NCBI GenBank assembly: GCA_003157875.1
Contig: PMKV01000019.1
Span: forward strand, 3,611-41,952
Reading direction: 5' to 3'
DNA from: Chloroflexota bacterium
Lineage (GTDB): Bacteria; Chloroflexota; Limnocylindria; Limnocylindrales; CSP1-4
DNA: 38,342 nt
The position numbers were made by a program, and so were the translations under genes. This document shows positions 8,660 to 17,985 of this stretch, piece after piece. The notes below the pieces were generated by a model. That model did not search any database and was not told the origin of the DNA. It saw only the letters and a program-made list of their open reading frames with translations. The number at the start of each line of letters is the position of its first letter. Position 1 is the first letter of the stretch.

Positions 8660-9376
8660 TCAGGCCCCGGGGTGTCGATGCCGGGTCTGTTCGGTGATCG
8701 GGCGGCCGAACCGATGATGGCCGTGGTTCCAATGCTGTGGGTGGTGGCTGTGGTGGTGTCCGGGAGACTCGAGCTGGATCCCCCAGCCCTCGAAATGGTC
8801 TTCGAGACTCTGGAGAGACGAAGTCGGCCACATGGTCGTCGAGACCGTCACCGTGGCGGAGTCGCCCGCCATCTGAAGGTGGTTGGAGCAGCTCTGCGCC
8901 GCATGCACCGTAGACCGAGGCCCAATCAGTGTGCCGCGGCGGCCCAGCCAAACGTCCGTCCATCGACGCACGTATACCGTTCCGGCCCGTAGCTCCACGT
9001 CGTGGCTGAAGAAGGCGCCGATCCAGACGAGCAATAACCATGCCGGGAGGGGAGCCAGGACCAGCAGCATCGACAGCCCGTCTCCCCCGCCGCTGACCCG
9101 GATGCCACGGAGTCCCAAGAGAGCGACAGCTACGCCGACCAGCGCCATGAGCCAAGCCCAGCCCTGGACAACCGGCGGGTTCACGCAGGAGCCGAGTTCG
9201 TCGAGTTCGGCTTGGACCCGGTCCGGTGGAACGTAGTAGGAGGGCGTGGACCAGCCGAAGTAGAAGTACTGTCTGGGCGCGACCCACCCCGTATGGCGGT
9301 GCCTCGGGTCCAGCCAGCGCGGCGGAGGGACCGGCGAACCGAGCAATCTATCGAGCAACCATGAGTGCGCGGCCAT
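8660..9376 (-). CDS. Membrane protein with two helices, PH-like region and His-rich tail
   Basis: A 238-residue protein of unknown function. The ATG at 9376 is preceded by AGAGGAA at correct spacing, so I prefer it to a longer frame upstream. Layout: about 65 polar residues (WLDPRHRHTGWVAPRQYFYF), a coiled/aromatic stretch, two adjacent membrane helices (WAWLMALVGVAVALLGL and LSMLLVLAPLPAWLLLVWIG), then about 75 residues of alternating beta pattern (DVELRAGTVYVRRWTDVWLG; ATVTVSTTMWPTSSL). That last part resembles small PH-like domains that follow paired helices in bacterial membrane proteins; this is a shape-based guess. The C-terminus carries a histidine cluster (HHHSHHPQHWNHGHH) of the kind that can bind Zn, Ni or Cu. 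It is divergent from the diguanylate cyclase. Confidence 0.6.
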   Translation of the reverse strand: MAAHSWLLDRLLGSPVPPPRWLDPRHRHTGWVAPRQYFYFGWSTPSYYVPPDRVQAELDELGSCVNPPVVQGWAWLMALVGVAVALLGLRGIRVSGGGDGLSMLLVLAPLPAWLLLVWIGAFFSHDVELRAGTVYVRRWTDVWLGRRGTLIGPRSTVHAAQSCSNHLQMAGDSATVTVSTTMWPTSSLQSLEDHFEGWGIQLESPGHHHSHHPQHWNHGHHRFGRPITEQTRHRHPGA

Positions 9377-9691
9377 AGTTCCTCTATCGCTGCGGCAGGT
9401 GCCGCGAGACGCAATTCTGCACACCAGGGTGACTTGCGCTTGCCCGTTCCGGTTCGGTCGGATCGTGCGGATGGGCGAACTTGTCGGCTAACCGCGGACC
9501 AGGTCTGGCCGATGCCGCCCGTCGGCTGATGGAGCCGCTCCTCGCGACGGGCGGCCGGACGACCTAGGGGTTCGTGATCGGCAAAAGAGCCATCGCCGGA
9601 AGACCACTCGCGCGGTAGCATCGGCTGCGCCTGAGATGCGTGGCCACCCTCTGGGACACCCGAGGGCGGGCCGCAGACAGGGTGGGTGACA
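9377..9691. other. Divergent intergenic region
   Basis: About 315 bases between divergently transcribed genes, so it should hold both promoters. I see no convincing -35/-10 pair and no gene. It contains the leader hairpin described separately. Confidence 0.4.
9642..9672 (+). promoter_or_regulatory. Leader hairpin before the diguanylate cyclase gene
   Basis: GGCC (9642-9645) pairs with GGCC (9669-9672); inside it CCCTC (9647-9651) pairs with GAGGG (9662-9666) and GGG (9653-9655) with CCC (9659-9661) around an ACA loop, with one bulged base. The stem of about 12 pairs ends 14 bases before the GGTGGG ribosome site region. It could stabilise or regulate the leader. No T-run follows, so it is not a clear terminator and no known riboswitch fold is recognisable. 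Confidence 0.35.
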
Positions 9692-10645
9692 ATGCCGGGT
9701 CGCAAGGTCGCGAGGCCAAAAGTCTTCAGCGATGCGTTCCTTTTCCATGCCCTCATGGAAACCGCAGCGGACAGCATTTACTTCAAGGACCGTGACTGCC
9801 GTCTGGTGCGCGTCAACAATGGGATGGCAAATAGCCTCGACGTTTCGGATCCGGCAGAGCTCGTTGGCAAGACGGATATCGACCTGTACGGAGAGGAGTT
9901 CGGCCGGGGGACCCGGGTCGACGATCTGAGGGTCATGGAGTCGGGCAGACCCATCATTGGTCTGCTCGAGAGCCGCCAACTGGGAAACGGCAGGACGAAC
10001 TGGAGCCTAGCCTCTAAGTTGCCAATTCGTGACGAGTCCGGCCGGATCGTAGGTCTGGTGGGCATCACTCGGGATATCAACGAGCTGAGGCAGGTCGAGC
10101 AGGCCCTGCAGCATCTGGCCACGCACGATCCGCTGACCGACCTGCCGAATCGCTTCCTGATGGTGGACCGGATGAGCCAGCTCCTGGCGCGGGGTCGACG
10201 GTCGGGTACCGCTTTCGGCGTGGTATTCATGGATATCGACGGCTTCAAGGACGTAAACGACGCACATGGGCACGAGTTCGGGGATCTCCTGCTCCGTGCC
10301 GTTGCCGACCGACTCAGGACGAGCGTCCGCCAGAGCGATACCGTCGCCCGTGTGGGCGGCGACGAGTTCGTGGTCATCGTCGATTCGATGCGTGCCGGTG
10401 AGGCCGAGACCGTCGCCTCGAACATCGAGCGTGCGCTGGCAGCTCCGTTCGCCCTGCAGCGACACCAAATAGAAGTCGCGGTCAGCATCGGCATCAGCCT
10501 CTATCCGGACAACGGCACGGACGCGGACACGTTGCTCAGGGCCGCCGACTACGCTATGTACATGGCCAAGAGAGCGGGCGGGAACAGACACATGAGCTGC
10601 GCTCCCGGCTCACCAAAGCCCGGAGAAGTGCTCCAGAGGCCGTAG
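9692..10645 (+). CDS. PAS-GGDEF diguanylate cyclase
   Basis: A 317-residue cytoplasmic sensor enzyme predicted to make cyclic-di-GMP from two GTP. Residues about 18-131 form a PAS domain (ETAADSIYFKDRDCRLVRVN ... GLVGITRDINE), which would sense a small ligand or redox state. Residues about 140-300 are the GGDEF domain: HDPLTDLPNR, DIDGFKDVND, the intact active-site motif GGDEF at 222-226, and SIGISLYP. An RxxD product-inhibition site (RQSD, 213-216) lies exactly five residues before GGDEF, so feedback control is likely. There is no membrane helix and no EAL domain. ATG at 9692 is preferred because GGTGGG lies five bases upstream; a GTG two codons earlier is possible. Confidence 0.92.
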   Translation: MPGRKVARPKVFSDAFLFHALMETAADSIYFKDRDCRLVRVNNGMANSLDVSDPAELVGKTDIDLYGEEFGRGTRVDDLRVMESGRPIIGLLESRQLGNGRTNWSLASKLPIRDESGRIVGLVGITRDINELRQVEQALQHLATHDPLTDLPNRFLMVDRMSQLLARGRRSGTAFGVVFMDIDGFKDVNDAHGHEFGDLLLRAVADRLRTSVRQSDTVARVGGDEFVVIVDSMRAGEAETVASNIERALAAPFALQRHQIEVAVSIGISLYPDNGTDADTLLRAADYAMYMAKRAGGNRHMSCAPGSPKPGEVLQRP

Positions 10646-10664
10646 CCGCTTCCGGCGGCGGCGA

Positions 10665-13106
10665 TCATCCGGCTGGCGGCCTGGGCCCTTCGACCACGGC
10701 AGGTGTCAGGTAGCGCCGGCGATCCGTGATTTCGACGACGGGACCTACCAGCTCCAGCTCTGCCGTGAGCCGTCGGTCGACCGACGAGGTGCCCAGCCAG
10801 ACGTCGAAGCGGCCGGGTTCGACAACGTTTCGGAATGTCCGATCTACCAGGCCGAGCTGCTCGCTCGCGAGGCTGAAGACGACCGTGCCCGTCTCACCCG
10901 GGCGAAGCCTCAGGCGCTTGAAGCCGCGCAGCTCCGCCACGGGCCTGGTGACGCTCGCCTCGCGGTCGTGGACGTAGAGCTGGACTACCTCGTCGCCGTC
11001 ACGCTCGCCGACGTTGTGGAGGTCCGCTCGGATGGTGATCTCGCCGCCGGCAGTCGGCATGGAGGCCGGGTCCAGCCGCAGGTTCGAGAGCTCGAAGCGG
11101 GTGTACGACAGCCCGAAGCCAAACGGCCAGAGCGGCGCGGCCGACCCGTCAACGTAGTCGCCGTGCCAGTGCGATTCGCCGCCCGACGGCTTGTGGCGGT
11201 AGCCGATTGGGACCTGGCCGAGACGGCGGGGAACGGTGAATGGGATCTTGCCTGCGGGAGTCCGATCGCCGAACAAGGTCTCGACGATCGCGTCCGCTCC
11301 TTCGTCGCCGGGAACCCAGGCCAGCAGGATCGCGTGGCAGTTCTCGGCCGCCCATTCCAACGCCAGGGGCCTGCCGCTCATGACGACGAGCACGACGGGC
11401 GTGCCCGTTGCCACGACGGCCTCGAGCAACTCCTGCTGTCTTCCGGGCAGGCCGATCTCCAGACGGTCCCGCGACTCGCCGGTCGTGCAGCTCGCGGACA
11501 TGCCGGATCGTTCGCCCAGCACCAGGATGGCTACCTCGGCCGTTCGGGCGAGCTCGACCGCGGCCGAGATCTCGGCTGTGGCGCCGTCCGTCAAGCCGCA
11601 GCCCTGTTCGTGCCGAATGACGCCGCCGGGAAGGCGCTCTCGGAGGGCGTCGAGAATCGTGCGCCGTCCAGCGAGCTCGGCTGCCAGGATCCCATCACGG
11701 CCTGCGACACGCGGCAGCGCCACCGGTTCGTCCGCGGCCTCTGCGAGCGATTCCAGGGCCGCGACGTAGCTGTAGTCGCCGAGCAGTTCGCGGGCGCCAT
11801 GAGCCAGCGGGCCGATCACCGCGACGGATCGACGGTCCGCTCGAAGCGGCAGAAGACCGGTGTTCTTGACGAGCACCAGGGACCCGCCCGCGAGCTCGCG
11901 ACCAAGCCGGCGCTCCTCGTCGGTCGGGCCGAGATACCCCATGGCTGCCGGCTCATCGACGAAGGGATGCTCGAATAGCCCGAGCCGTAACTTCGTGGCG
12001 AGCGTTCGCGCCACCGCTCGATCCAGCAGCGACTCCGGCACATCGCCGCTCTGCAGCCGTAGGGCGAGGGGCTGGGCGTAGGCCGCGGGGGCCGGCGTCT
12101 CCACGTCCACGCCCGCGCGCAAGGCGAGTTCCGCCGCCACGCCCAGGTCCGCGGTCATGCGGTGCTGAGTGACGAGTTGGCCGATCCCGTCGAAATCCGC
12201 CACGACCGCGCCGTCGAAGCCCCATTCGCCGCGCAGGATCACGGTCAGGAGCGACTCGGAGGCGACGCATGGGACGCCGTCGAGGTCCGTGTAGGCGTGC
12301 ATGACGCTCGCCATACCCGCGTCCCGAACCGCGGCCTCGAAAGGCAGGAGGAACTCCTCGCGGATCTCGCGCGGCCCGAGGTGTGCCGGAGCCTGGTTGA
12401 GCCCGCCTTCGGGCGCTCCGTGGCCGACCATGTGCTTCCCGGTGGCGACGACCCCGTCGCGCATGTCATCTCCGGAGGCGCCCTGAAGCCCGCGGACGTA
12501 GGCGCAGCCCATCGCGGAAGCGAGATACGGGTCTTCGCCGAATGTCTCCTCGATCCGGCCCCAGCGCGGATCGCGGGCCAGGTCCAGGACCGGCGCGAGC
12601 CCCTGTCGCAGCCCCAGGGCCAGCATGCGCTTCCGAATCGAGGCCGCGACCGCCTCGAGCAGCTCCGGGTCCCAGCCGGCTGCGGCGCCGATCGACTGAG
12701 CGAAGCACGGCGCCGAACGGGCCATCAGCCCGTGCAGCGACTCCTCGGCCAAGATAGCCGGGATGCCCCATCGCGTCTCCTGGAGCAGGAACCTCTGGAT
12801 GGCGTTTCCGGCCCGCGCAACGTCGCCGGCGTCCAGCCCGGAAGCTCCGGCCAGTCGCGTGATGTGGCCGACCCCGCTGGGTATTCGCGCCCGGGCGGCC
12901 GGCACGTCGACTTCCACGCCGTCGAGCACGTCCGCGGCCCAGACGGCGACTATCTGCGCCAGCTTCTCCCGGCGACTCATCCGCGCCAGGAGATCGGCGG
13001 TTCGGACCTCGACCGACAGTCTCGGATCGCGATAGGGGAGGTCGGCCAACCCGCTGGGCTCCTTCCACGTACCGATGCGACGACCAGCCCCCTGTGGGCC
13101 GGACAC
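10665..13106 (-). CDS. Glycoside hydrolase family 3 beta-glucosidase/xylosidase
   Basis: About 813 residues, typical for a full GH3 enzyme with (beta/alpha)8 domain, alpha/beta sandwich and C-terminal fibronectin-III-like domain. Marks: PYRDPRLSVEVRTADLLARM at the start of the fold, RWGRIEETFGEDPYL, the KH motif in GKHMVGHG, and the nucleophile aspartate in GAVVADFDG (about residue 304). The C-terminal half has GERSGMS, WVPGDEGADAI and the FnIII part ending with the usual LR.GETG.V.F run. Substrate cannot be read from sequence; beta-glucosides or beta-xylosides are usual. No secretion signal is seen, so it is probably cytoplasmic. The frame extends 49 codons further upstream, but GH3 homology begins after the GTG at 13106, which I chose; no strong ribosome site supports it. 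Confidence 0.88.
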   Translation of the reverse strand: MSGPQGAGRRIGTWKEPSGLADLPYRDPRLSVEVRTADLLARMSRREKLAQIVAVWAADVLDGVEVDVPAARARIPSGVGHITRLAGASGLDAGDVARAGNAIQRFLLQETRWGIPAILAEESLHGLMARSAPCFAQSIGAAAGWDPELLEAVAASIRKRMLALGLRQGLAPVLDLARDPRWGRIEETFGEDPYLASAMGCAYVRGLQGASGDDMRDGVVATGKHMVGHGAPEGGLNQAPAHLGPREIREEFLLPFEAAVRDAGMASVMHAYTDLDGVPCVASESLLTVILRGEWGFDGAVVADFDGIGQLVTQHRMTADLGVAAELALRAGVDVETPAPAAYAQPLALRLQSGDVPESLLDRAVARTLATKLRLGLFEHPFVDEPAAMGYLGPTDEERRLGRELAGGSLVLVKNTGLLPLRADRRSVAVIGPLAHGARELLGDYSYVAALESLAEAADEPVALPRVAGRDGILAAELAGRRTILDALRERLPGGVIRHEQGCGLTDGATAEISAAVELARTAEVAILVLGERSGMSASCTTGESRDRLEIGLPGRQQELLEAVVATGTPVVLVVMSGRPLALEWAAENCHAILLAWVPGDEGADAIVETLFGDRTPAGKIPFTVPRRLGQVPIGYRHKPSGGESHWHGDYVDGSAAPLWPFGFGLSYTRFELSNLRLDPASMPTAGGEITIRADLHNVGERDGDEVVQLYVHDREASVTRPVAELRGFKRLRLRPGETGTVVFSLASEQLGLVDRTFRNVVEPGRFDVWLGTSSVDRRLTAELELVGPVVEITDRRRYLTPAVVEGPRPPAG

Positions 13107-13253
13107 CGTCGTGATTAGGATGCACCCATGCAGGACAGGCAGCAGCACCGTCGTGAACCGGCGTCCAGCAACAGATGCGCGACAGGCGACGCCGATGAGT
13201 GCAGAATGGTCGTCCTGTCGGCGAAGCTGCCGGTAGCCCGAACTGAGGACCAA

Positions 13254-13511
13254 ATGACGAAGCGGTCAAGACACGAGCGCGAGCAGCGAGACGCCCAGAA
13301 CGTGCGGGTCAAGCAGATCACGGCCGACTGGGAGCGAGCCATCTCGCCCGAGCGCATGGCGGCATTCACGGCCGAAGTAGAAGCGGCACGCGCCCGTGGG
13401 CCGCGGCCCAAGCAGCCGGACATGGCCCCGGGAACGGCTCCCCATCCGCCGCGCCCCGGCCACGAACCCCGCCCGCCGAAGAAAGAAGAGACTCGCCGAA
13501 CCAGGTACTAG
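13254..13511 (+). CDS. Small charged hypothetical protein
   Basis: An 85-residue protein starting at an ATG with GAGGA six bases upstream. It is rich in Arg, Lys, Glu and Pro: the first half is a likely helix (RHEREQRDAQNVRVKQITAD; SPERMAAFTAEVEAARARG) and the second half is Pro-rich and disordered, ending in KKEETRRTRY. No family recognised. It runs towards ftsH and overlaps the end of that gene by four bases on the opposite strand. A longer frame begins at 13128, but its extra 42 residues look non-coding. It could be a nucleic-acid-associated protein by composition; that is speculation. Confidence 0.5.
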   Translation: MTKRSRHEREQRDAQNVRVKQITADWERAISPERMAAFTAEVEAARARGPRPKQPDMAPGTAPHPPRPGHEPRPPKKEETRRTRY

Positions 13512-15721
13512 TCGACGGGTCGCTTGGCACCCAGCAAGCCGTGCTGCCACCAACTCAGGAGCAGCAGGCGAGCGATGGAGGACCACGTGCGGCGCGGCTG
13601 AGTGCGCGAGCGCATCAGCTTTGGACGGATCGGTAGAGGAGCGGCCGCGCGGCCAACCGCCGAGATCTCCGCGGTGGCCACGGACGTCGCGATCAAGTCG
13701 TCGATCTCATCCCAGCTTCGTGGCTTGCTCTTGGCGCTGCGCCACTGCGTCTCTACATCGGCTGAAGGTGCGAGCGAGCCCTCGAACAGGGCGTCGAACT
13801 GGGCTCCATCGATCCGTTCGTGTTCGTAGAGGTACGCGGCGACTCGGGTGAGTCGCTTCAATTCGGCCAGGAGTGCTTCGCGCGCCTGGGTGTAGGCCTG
13901 ATCGAGAACCGCGTTGATCGCCCGGTCCATCGCGGCGCGAACGCCGACCGAAAGCGCGGTCTCGTCGTCGACCACCCGGAAGCTCAGCGTGCCCCGTCCC
14001 GTCGAGCCGGGTGCTACGCAGTCTGGATCCTGGCCCATGCCCCATCTGGTGACCATCTTGGTGGCGATATCGCTCGCCTTTTCGAGGTCGTTGGACGAAC
14101 CGCCGGTCACGTCCTCGAATAGGATGGCCTCGGCCGCTCGACCACCCATCAGGGCGACGAGTCTTGAGCGAAGATCGGACTCGGATGGCAGATCGTCGTC
14201 TTCGGAGGACGACACCGTCACGCCCAGCGCATCGCCGTGGGCGAACAGGCTGATCTCCTCGACTCGCCGGCGCTCACCGAAGAGCCGGCCGCAGACGGCG
14301 TGCCCGGCCTCGTGCGCGGCGATGATGCTGCGCTCGCGCTCGTCCATGGAGCGTTTGCGAGAAGTGCCGAGGATGGACTTGAGCCAGCCGTCGTGAACGT
14401 CGACGGGCGTGATCATCTCGTGACGCCTACGGGCGGCGAAGATCGCGGCCTCGTTGAGCAGATCGGCGAGCTGGGCGCCGCTCATACCCGCTGTCCGTCG
14501 TGCGATCGACTCCATGTCGACGGCTTCCTCGAGAGGCTTGCCGTTGGCGTGGATGTCGAGGATGGCGCGGCGACCGTCTATGTCCGGCAGGGGGACGTTG
14601 ACCTTGCGGGTGAAGCGTCCGGGGCGAAGCACTGCCTGGTCGAGAGTGTCGATGCGGTTGGTGGCCGCGATCACCACGATCGATTCTGATGACAGGAAGC
14701 CATCCATCTCCGCCAGGAGCTGGTTCAGGGCCTGTTCGCGCTCGTCGTTGGAGTTGTTGCCGCCGCGGGTCTTGGCGAGAGCGTCGATCTCATCGACGAA
14801 GATGATGGCCTTGCCGAACTTGCGGGCGACGGCGAAAAGCTCGCGGACGCGCTTGGCACCGACGCCCACGTACATCTCGACGAAGCCCGAGCCCGAGATC
14901 GACACGAAGGCGACGCCGGCCTCGGTCGCGGCCGCGCGAGCAAGCATCGTCTTGCCGGTGCCCGGAGGTCCGTACAGCAGCAAGCCACGGGGAATGCTCG
15001 CGCCCAGAGCGCGGAACCGATCGGGGAACTTCAGGAACTCGACGACCTCGGTCAGCTCGAGCTTGGCTTCATCGCAGCCGGCGACATCGGCGAAGCGGGT
15101 CGGCCGAGCGATCGAACCGGTGCCGTCGGGCCCATTCGGATCGGACGGAAGGACGATGTGGTAGTTGCTCGATCCTTTGGCGCCGCCCATTCCGGTCCTG
15201 CGCAGTAGCACCAGGGCGACGACAAGGACGATGCCGAGCATGGCAAGTTGCGTGACCCCGCCCAGCGGATCCGAGGATTGGGATCCGGACCCGGAGGTGC
15301 CGTTGCTGGCGGGCAGCTGGGCCAGCGAGTCGGTGGCTATGAGGCGCCCGTACCCCAGGCTTCGCAGGGCGGCCAGTGCGTCGTTGGGAGCGACATACAG
15401 GATAATCCGGACCCACTGGCCGCTCGTCGTTCGAGCAGCGAGGAGGTCCGTGACGGGGGCCGATGCGGCGGCCGGCGAGGGCACGGCCACGAGCGAGATA
15501 GTGGCGACCTCGCCCGCGTCGATATGCCGCTGGAGGTCGAGAAGGGTCCAATCCGCGCTGAAGGTATAGGTGTCGGCGACCGGCGTCGGGTTGTTGAAAG
15601 CCCCTGTGAGGGCGGCCAGGGAGAGGACGCCGACGACGGCGAGGATAGCCGCGGCAAGGCCCACCGTTCGCACGACGTGGCGTTGAGCCAGCGCCCGTAG
15701 CCGCTTGCCGAACCTGCGCAC
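13508..15721 (-). CDS. ftsH: FtsH-type ATP-dependent zinc metalloprotease
   Basis: A 737-residue membrane AAA+ protease. Two helices (about 17-37 and 155-174) bracket a periplasmic/exterior domain of about 115 residues. The AAA module has Walker A GPPGTGKT (251-258), the pore-loop segment SGSGFVEMYVGVG, Walker B IIFVDEID (306-313) and the second region of homology ATNRIDTLDQAVLRPGRF (353-370). The protease has HEAGH (470-474) and the third zinc ligand in GGSSNDLEKA (Asp about 545). FtsH degrades damaged membrane proteins and short-lived regulators. The GTG at 15721 follows AGGAGAG with good spacing; a longer frame to 15814 is disfavoured. The last 90 residues are Ser/Arg/Trp-rich and unlike common FtsH tails. 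The sequence is divergent, so it may be a second copy rather than the housekeeping one. Confidence 0.9.
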   Translation of the reverse strand: MRRFGKRLRALAQRHVVRTVGLAAAILAVVGVLSLAALTGAFNNPTPVADTYTFSADWTLLDLQRHIDAGEVATISLVAVPSPAAASAPVTDLLAARTTSGQWVRIILYVAPNDALAALRSLGYGRLIATDSLAQLPASNGTSGSGSQSSDPLGGVTQLAMLGIVLVVALVLLRRTGMGGAKGSSNYHIVLPSDPNGPDGTGSIARPTRFADVAGCDEAKLELTEVVEFLKFPDRFRALGASIPRGLLLYGPPGTGKTMLARAAATEAGVAFVSISGSGFVEMYVGVGAKRVRELFAVARKFGKAIIFVDEIDALAKTRGGNNSNDEREQALNQLLAEMDGFLSSESIVVIAATNRIDTLDQAVLRPGRFTRKVNVPLPDIDGRRAILDIHANGKPLEEAVDMESIARRTAGMSGAQLADLLNEAAIFAARRRHEMITPVDVHDGWLKSILGTSRKRSMDERERSIIAAHEAGHAVCGRLFGERRRVEEISLFAHGDALGVTVSSSEDDDLPSESDLRSRLVALMGGRAAEAILFEDVTGGSSNDLEKASDIATKMVTRWGMGQDPDCVAPGSTGRGTLSFRVVDDETALSVGVRAAMDRAINAVLDQAYTQAREALLAELKRLTRVAAYLYEHERIDGAQFDALFEGSLAPSADVETQWRSAKSKPRSWDEIDDLIATSVATAEISAVGRAAAPLPIRPKLMRSRTQPRRTWSSIARLLLLSWWQHGLLGAKRPVD

Positions 15722-15900
15722 TGCGCTCTCCTGGCCTCGATACCCCGCGCCACTCGCGTGGGGGGCCGAAGGGTCCGGATTGTCGCGCGACTGTATGGCT
15801 CTCGGGCCTCGCACGACCGTCGAGCTGTGGGATGGGGTGGGGGACCTTCAGGGTACTCCTAATGGGCGGTCACGTCCCAGGTACGTCAGGCGACCGTCGA

Positions 15901-17985
15901 TCAGGCGCAGTACTGATCCGCCTTACCGATGGCGGCGTAGGGGCAGGCCGCGGCATCGATCAGATAGAGCAGGGCACCGCGATTGCGTGCCGTTTGCTTT
16001 GCTATGACCTCGTCGGGGACGTAGACGATGCCCCTACCGGCCTCCGCGGCGGTCGGGTAGAGCTCGATGGTAAACGAGAAGATGCCGTATGTGCCGTACA
16101 TCCAGTCGATCTCGTCGCCGTCGCTCGGGAACAGAAGGCTAGACTGCTCGTATCCGTAGCCGTTCATCGAAGACATCGTGGCCGCCATGCTCATGAAGAC
16201 CGCGTAGTCGTCCCGCTTCATGTCCGGGGGGTAGTGGTCGTAGGTGTAGGCGTACGGATACAGGATCAGCTCGCCGTGAGTGTGGAGGGTCACGTGCGTG
16301 ACTATCCGCTGCTTGCCGTCGATGGCCCGACTGGCGACGAAGTCCGCCACAGCCCTGGTTTCCGGGGCCGAGAAGGAATACGGGCCCCAGTACAGGTCGC
16401 TCCACGGCAGGTTGCTGCCTCCTTGGGCGAAGGCCCATTTGTAGCTGTAGTTCCGATTGAGGTCCGTTCCCACGGCTGAGTTGTTGTCGTTTGGCTGGCG
16501 GTTCTTGCGCCAGTAGTTGTATGGATTGCCGGAGAGGTCGTACACCCAGCCGTCCGGATTCACGGCGAAGATGATCCAGATCACCCGCGTGTCGACCAGG
16601 CGATGCACGTATGGGTCGGTGGCGTAATCCGCCGTCAGCGTGCGGAAGAGATAGAGCGCCTGCTCTACGCCCAGATGCTCACTGGCGTGGTGAAGAGCGT
16701 CCACCAGGACCTCGGGCTTGTCTTCGTCGATCGCGACGTTGCTGGAGACCTTGGCCGCCCAGATGTCGCGGCCTTCGGCGCTCTTGCCTATCGAGAAGAT
16801 ATGGACGAGAGTCGGATAGGCGACTTCCGAGGCCCGCAAGATCGTCAGGAGCTCGCCCGGGTCGTGGTAGCCGGAATCCCATGAGGGATAGGTCGCGGTC
16901 TCGGTGGGCACGCTGATCGATCGGTTCGCGAAGCCCAGCAGCTCACCGCCGATGATGTCGGCCTGCGGGCCGATGATGCCGGCCAGGTACAGGCGCCACG
17001 GCCGGCGTGCGATCAAGAAATCGCGCGTCGCGTTCGGCAGCTGGTCGCCCGACTGAGTCAGAACTATGGACGCCCCGTGGGAGGCAGCCAGCGGGACTGC
17101 CGCGAGTCCGCCGACCTCGTCGACGCCGCTGGTGGCGACGACGGCTGCGCCGGCGGCGAAGAATCGAGCCGCGACTGCTGCCGCGGTGGCATATCGATCG
17201 CCGCCGGAAACCTGCTCCACGGCAGGGCAAATCGCCTGGATCGCGGCTATGACGTTGGCCGAGATGGAGCGCGAATCGCCGACGACAACGACGTGGTGGG
17301 GGCTCAGGCGCCGCAGTTCGTTCTCGGTGGCGCCCGGCAGGGAGCCGGCCGTTACCAGGAGCAGCGGCGCTCCCAGCGCCACCGCGGCCGGTCCGGCGAC
17401 CAGGGCGTCGAAGAAGTTCTCCGCCGACGCGACCACCACCGTATCGACGCCAGGCGCGAAGTCCGCCGCGGAAAGCACCGCGGCCAGATCCCACGATGTC
17501 CGGCCGCTTACGCGCTCCACGATGCTGGCCTGTCCCAGCATCTCCGTGACAGTGCCGAACACGCCGTCGCCGATCACCGAGCTGTCGCCGACAACCTCTA
17601 CCCGCGAAGGATGAAGCCGGGCCAGCTCAGCGGCAACGGCCTCCGGCAGCGAGTCCTTGCCGGTGTAGAGAATGGGCGCGTGGCTTTGTGCGGCTGCGGG
17701 CCCCGCCGCGACGGCGTCCGCGTAGGCCGAGCCCGAAACCAGGTAGACGACCTCGATCCGGCCCGGCCGGGACAGCTCGCCGGAAATCGAAACCGCTACA
17801 CCATAGCGATCGGCACCGTCGAGCCGGACGGCAGTCTGCTCGGCCTCGCCGTAGGGGATCGGCGAGGTGGAGGCGGTCACCGGGGTGAATACCCCGCTGG
17901 CGGCAAGGATCCCGACGCACAGCACGCCCACGGTCCGCCAGCTCACACGGCGGCCGGCCAGGACTCTGAGCATCGGAAGAGCCAT
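15901..17985 (-). CDS. Secreted cell-wall-binding-2 repeat protein fused to M14 zinc carboxypeptidase
   Basis: A 694-residue exported protein. An N-terminal signal or anchor helix lies at about 18-38 (TVGVLCVGILAASGVFTPVT). Three cell-wall-binding-2 repeats follow (about 50-145, 150-245, 250-350), each starting near V.R..G.DR(Y/W).. and ending in a VVGDS- or IIGP-type segment; such repeats attach proteins to the outer envelope. Residues about 365-690 form a peptidase M14 domain: zinc ligands His433 and Glu436 (HASE) and His568 (LHTHGELILYPY), substrate-binding GTDLNRNY, and general base Glu641 (FSFTIELYP). It should trim C-terminal residues from peptides or wall stem peptides. All catalytic residues are present. 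ATG at 17985 is chosen; TTG at 18021 or ATG at 17973 are alternatives and none has a strong ribosome site. Confidence 0.88.
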   Translation of the reverse strand: MALPMLRVLAGRRVSWRTVGVLCVGILAASGVFTPVTASTSPIPYGEAEQTAVRLDGADRYGVAVSISGELSRPGRIEVVYLVSGSAYADAVAAGPAAAQSHAPILYTGKDSLPEAVAAELARLHPSRVEVVGDSSVIGDGVFGTVTEMLGQASIVERVSGRTSWDLAAVLSAADFAPGVDTVVVASAENFFDALVAGPAAVALGAPLLLVTAGSLPGATENELRRLSPHHVVVVGDSRSISANVIAAIQAICPAVEQVSGGDRYATAAAVAARFFAAGAAVVATSGVDEVGGLAAVPLAASHGASIVLTQSGDQLPNATRDFLIARRPWRLYLAGIIGPQADIIGGELLGFANRSISVPTETATYPSWDSGYHDPGELLTILRASEVAYPTLVHIFSIGKSAEGRDIWAAKVSSNVAIDEDKPEVLVDALHHASEHLGVEQALYLFRTLTADYATDPYVHRLVDTRVIWIIFAVNPDGWVYDLSGNPYNYWRKNRQPNDNNSAVGTDLNRNYSYKWAFAQGGSNLPWSDLYWGPYSFSAPETRAVADFVASRAIDGKQRIVTHVTLHTHGELILYPYAYTYDHYPPDMKRDDYAVFMSMAATMSSMNGYGYEQSSLLFPSDGDEIDWMYGTYGIFSFTIELYPTAAEAGRGIVYVPDEVIAKQTARNRGALLYLIDAAACPYAAIGKADQYCA

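Noticed and set aside
10968-13118. Two long + strand frames opposite the GH3 gene
   Set aside because: Both mirror the GH3 coding strand and show no family motifs.
13107-13253. 49-codon N-terminal extension of the GH3 protein
   Set aside because: No homology, no ribosome site, and it would fill the divergent promoter region shared with the small gene at 13254.
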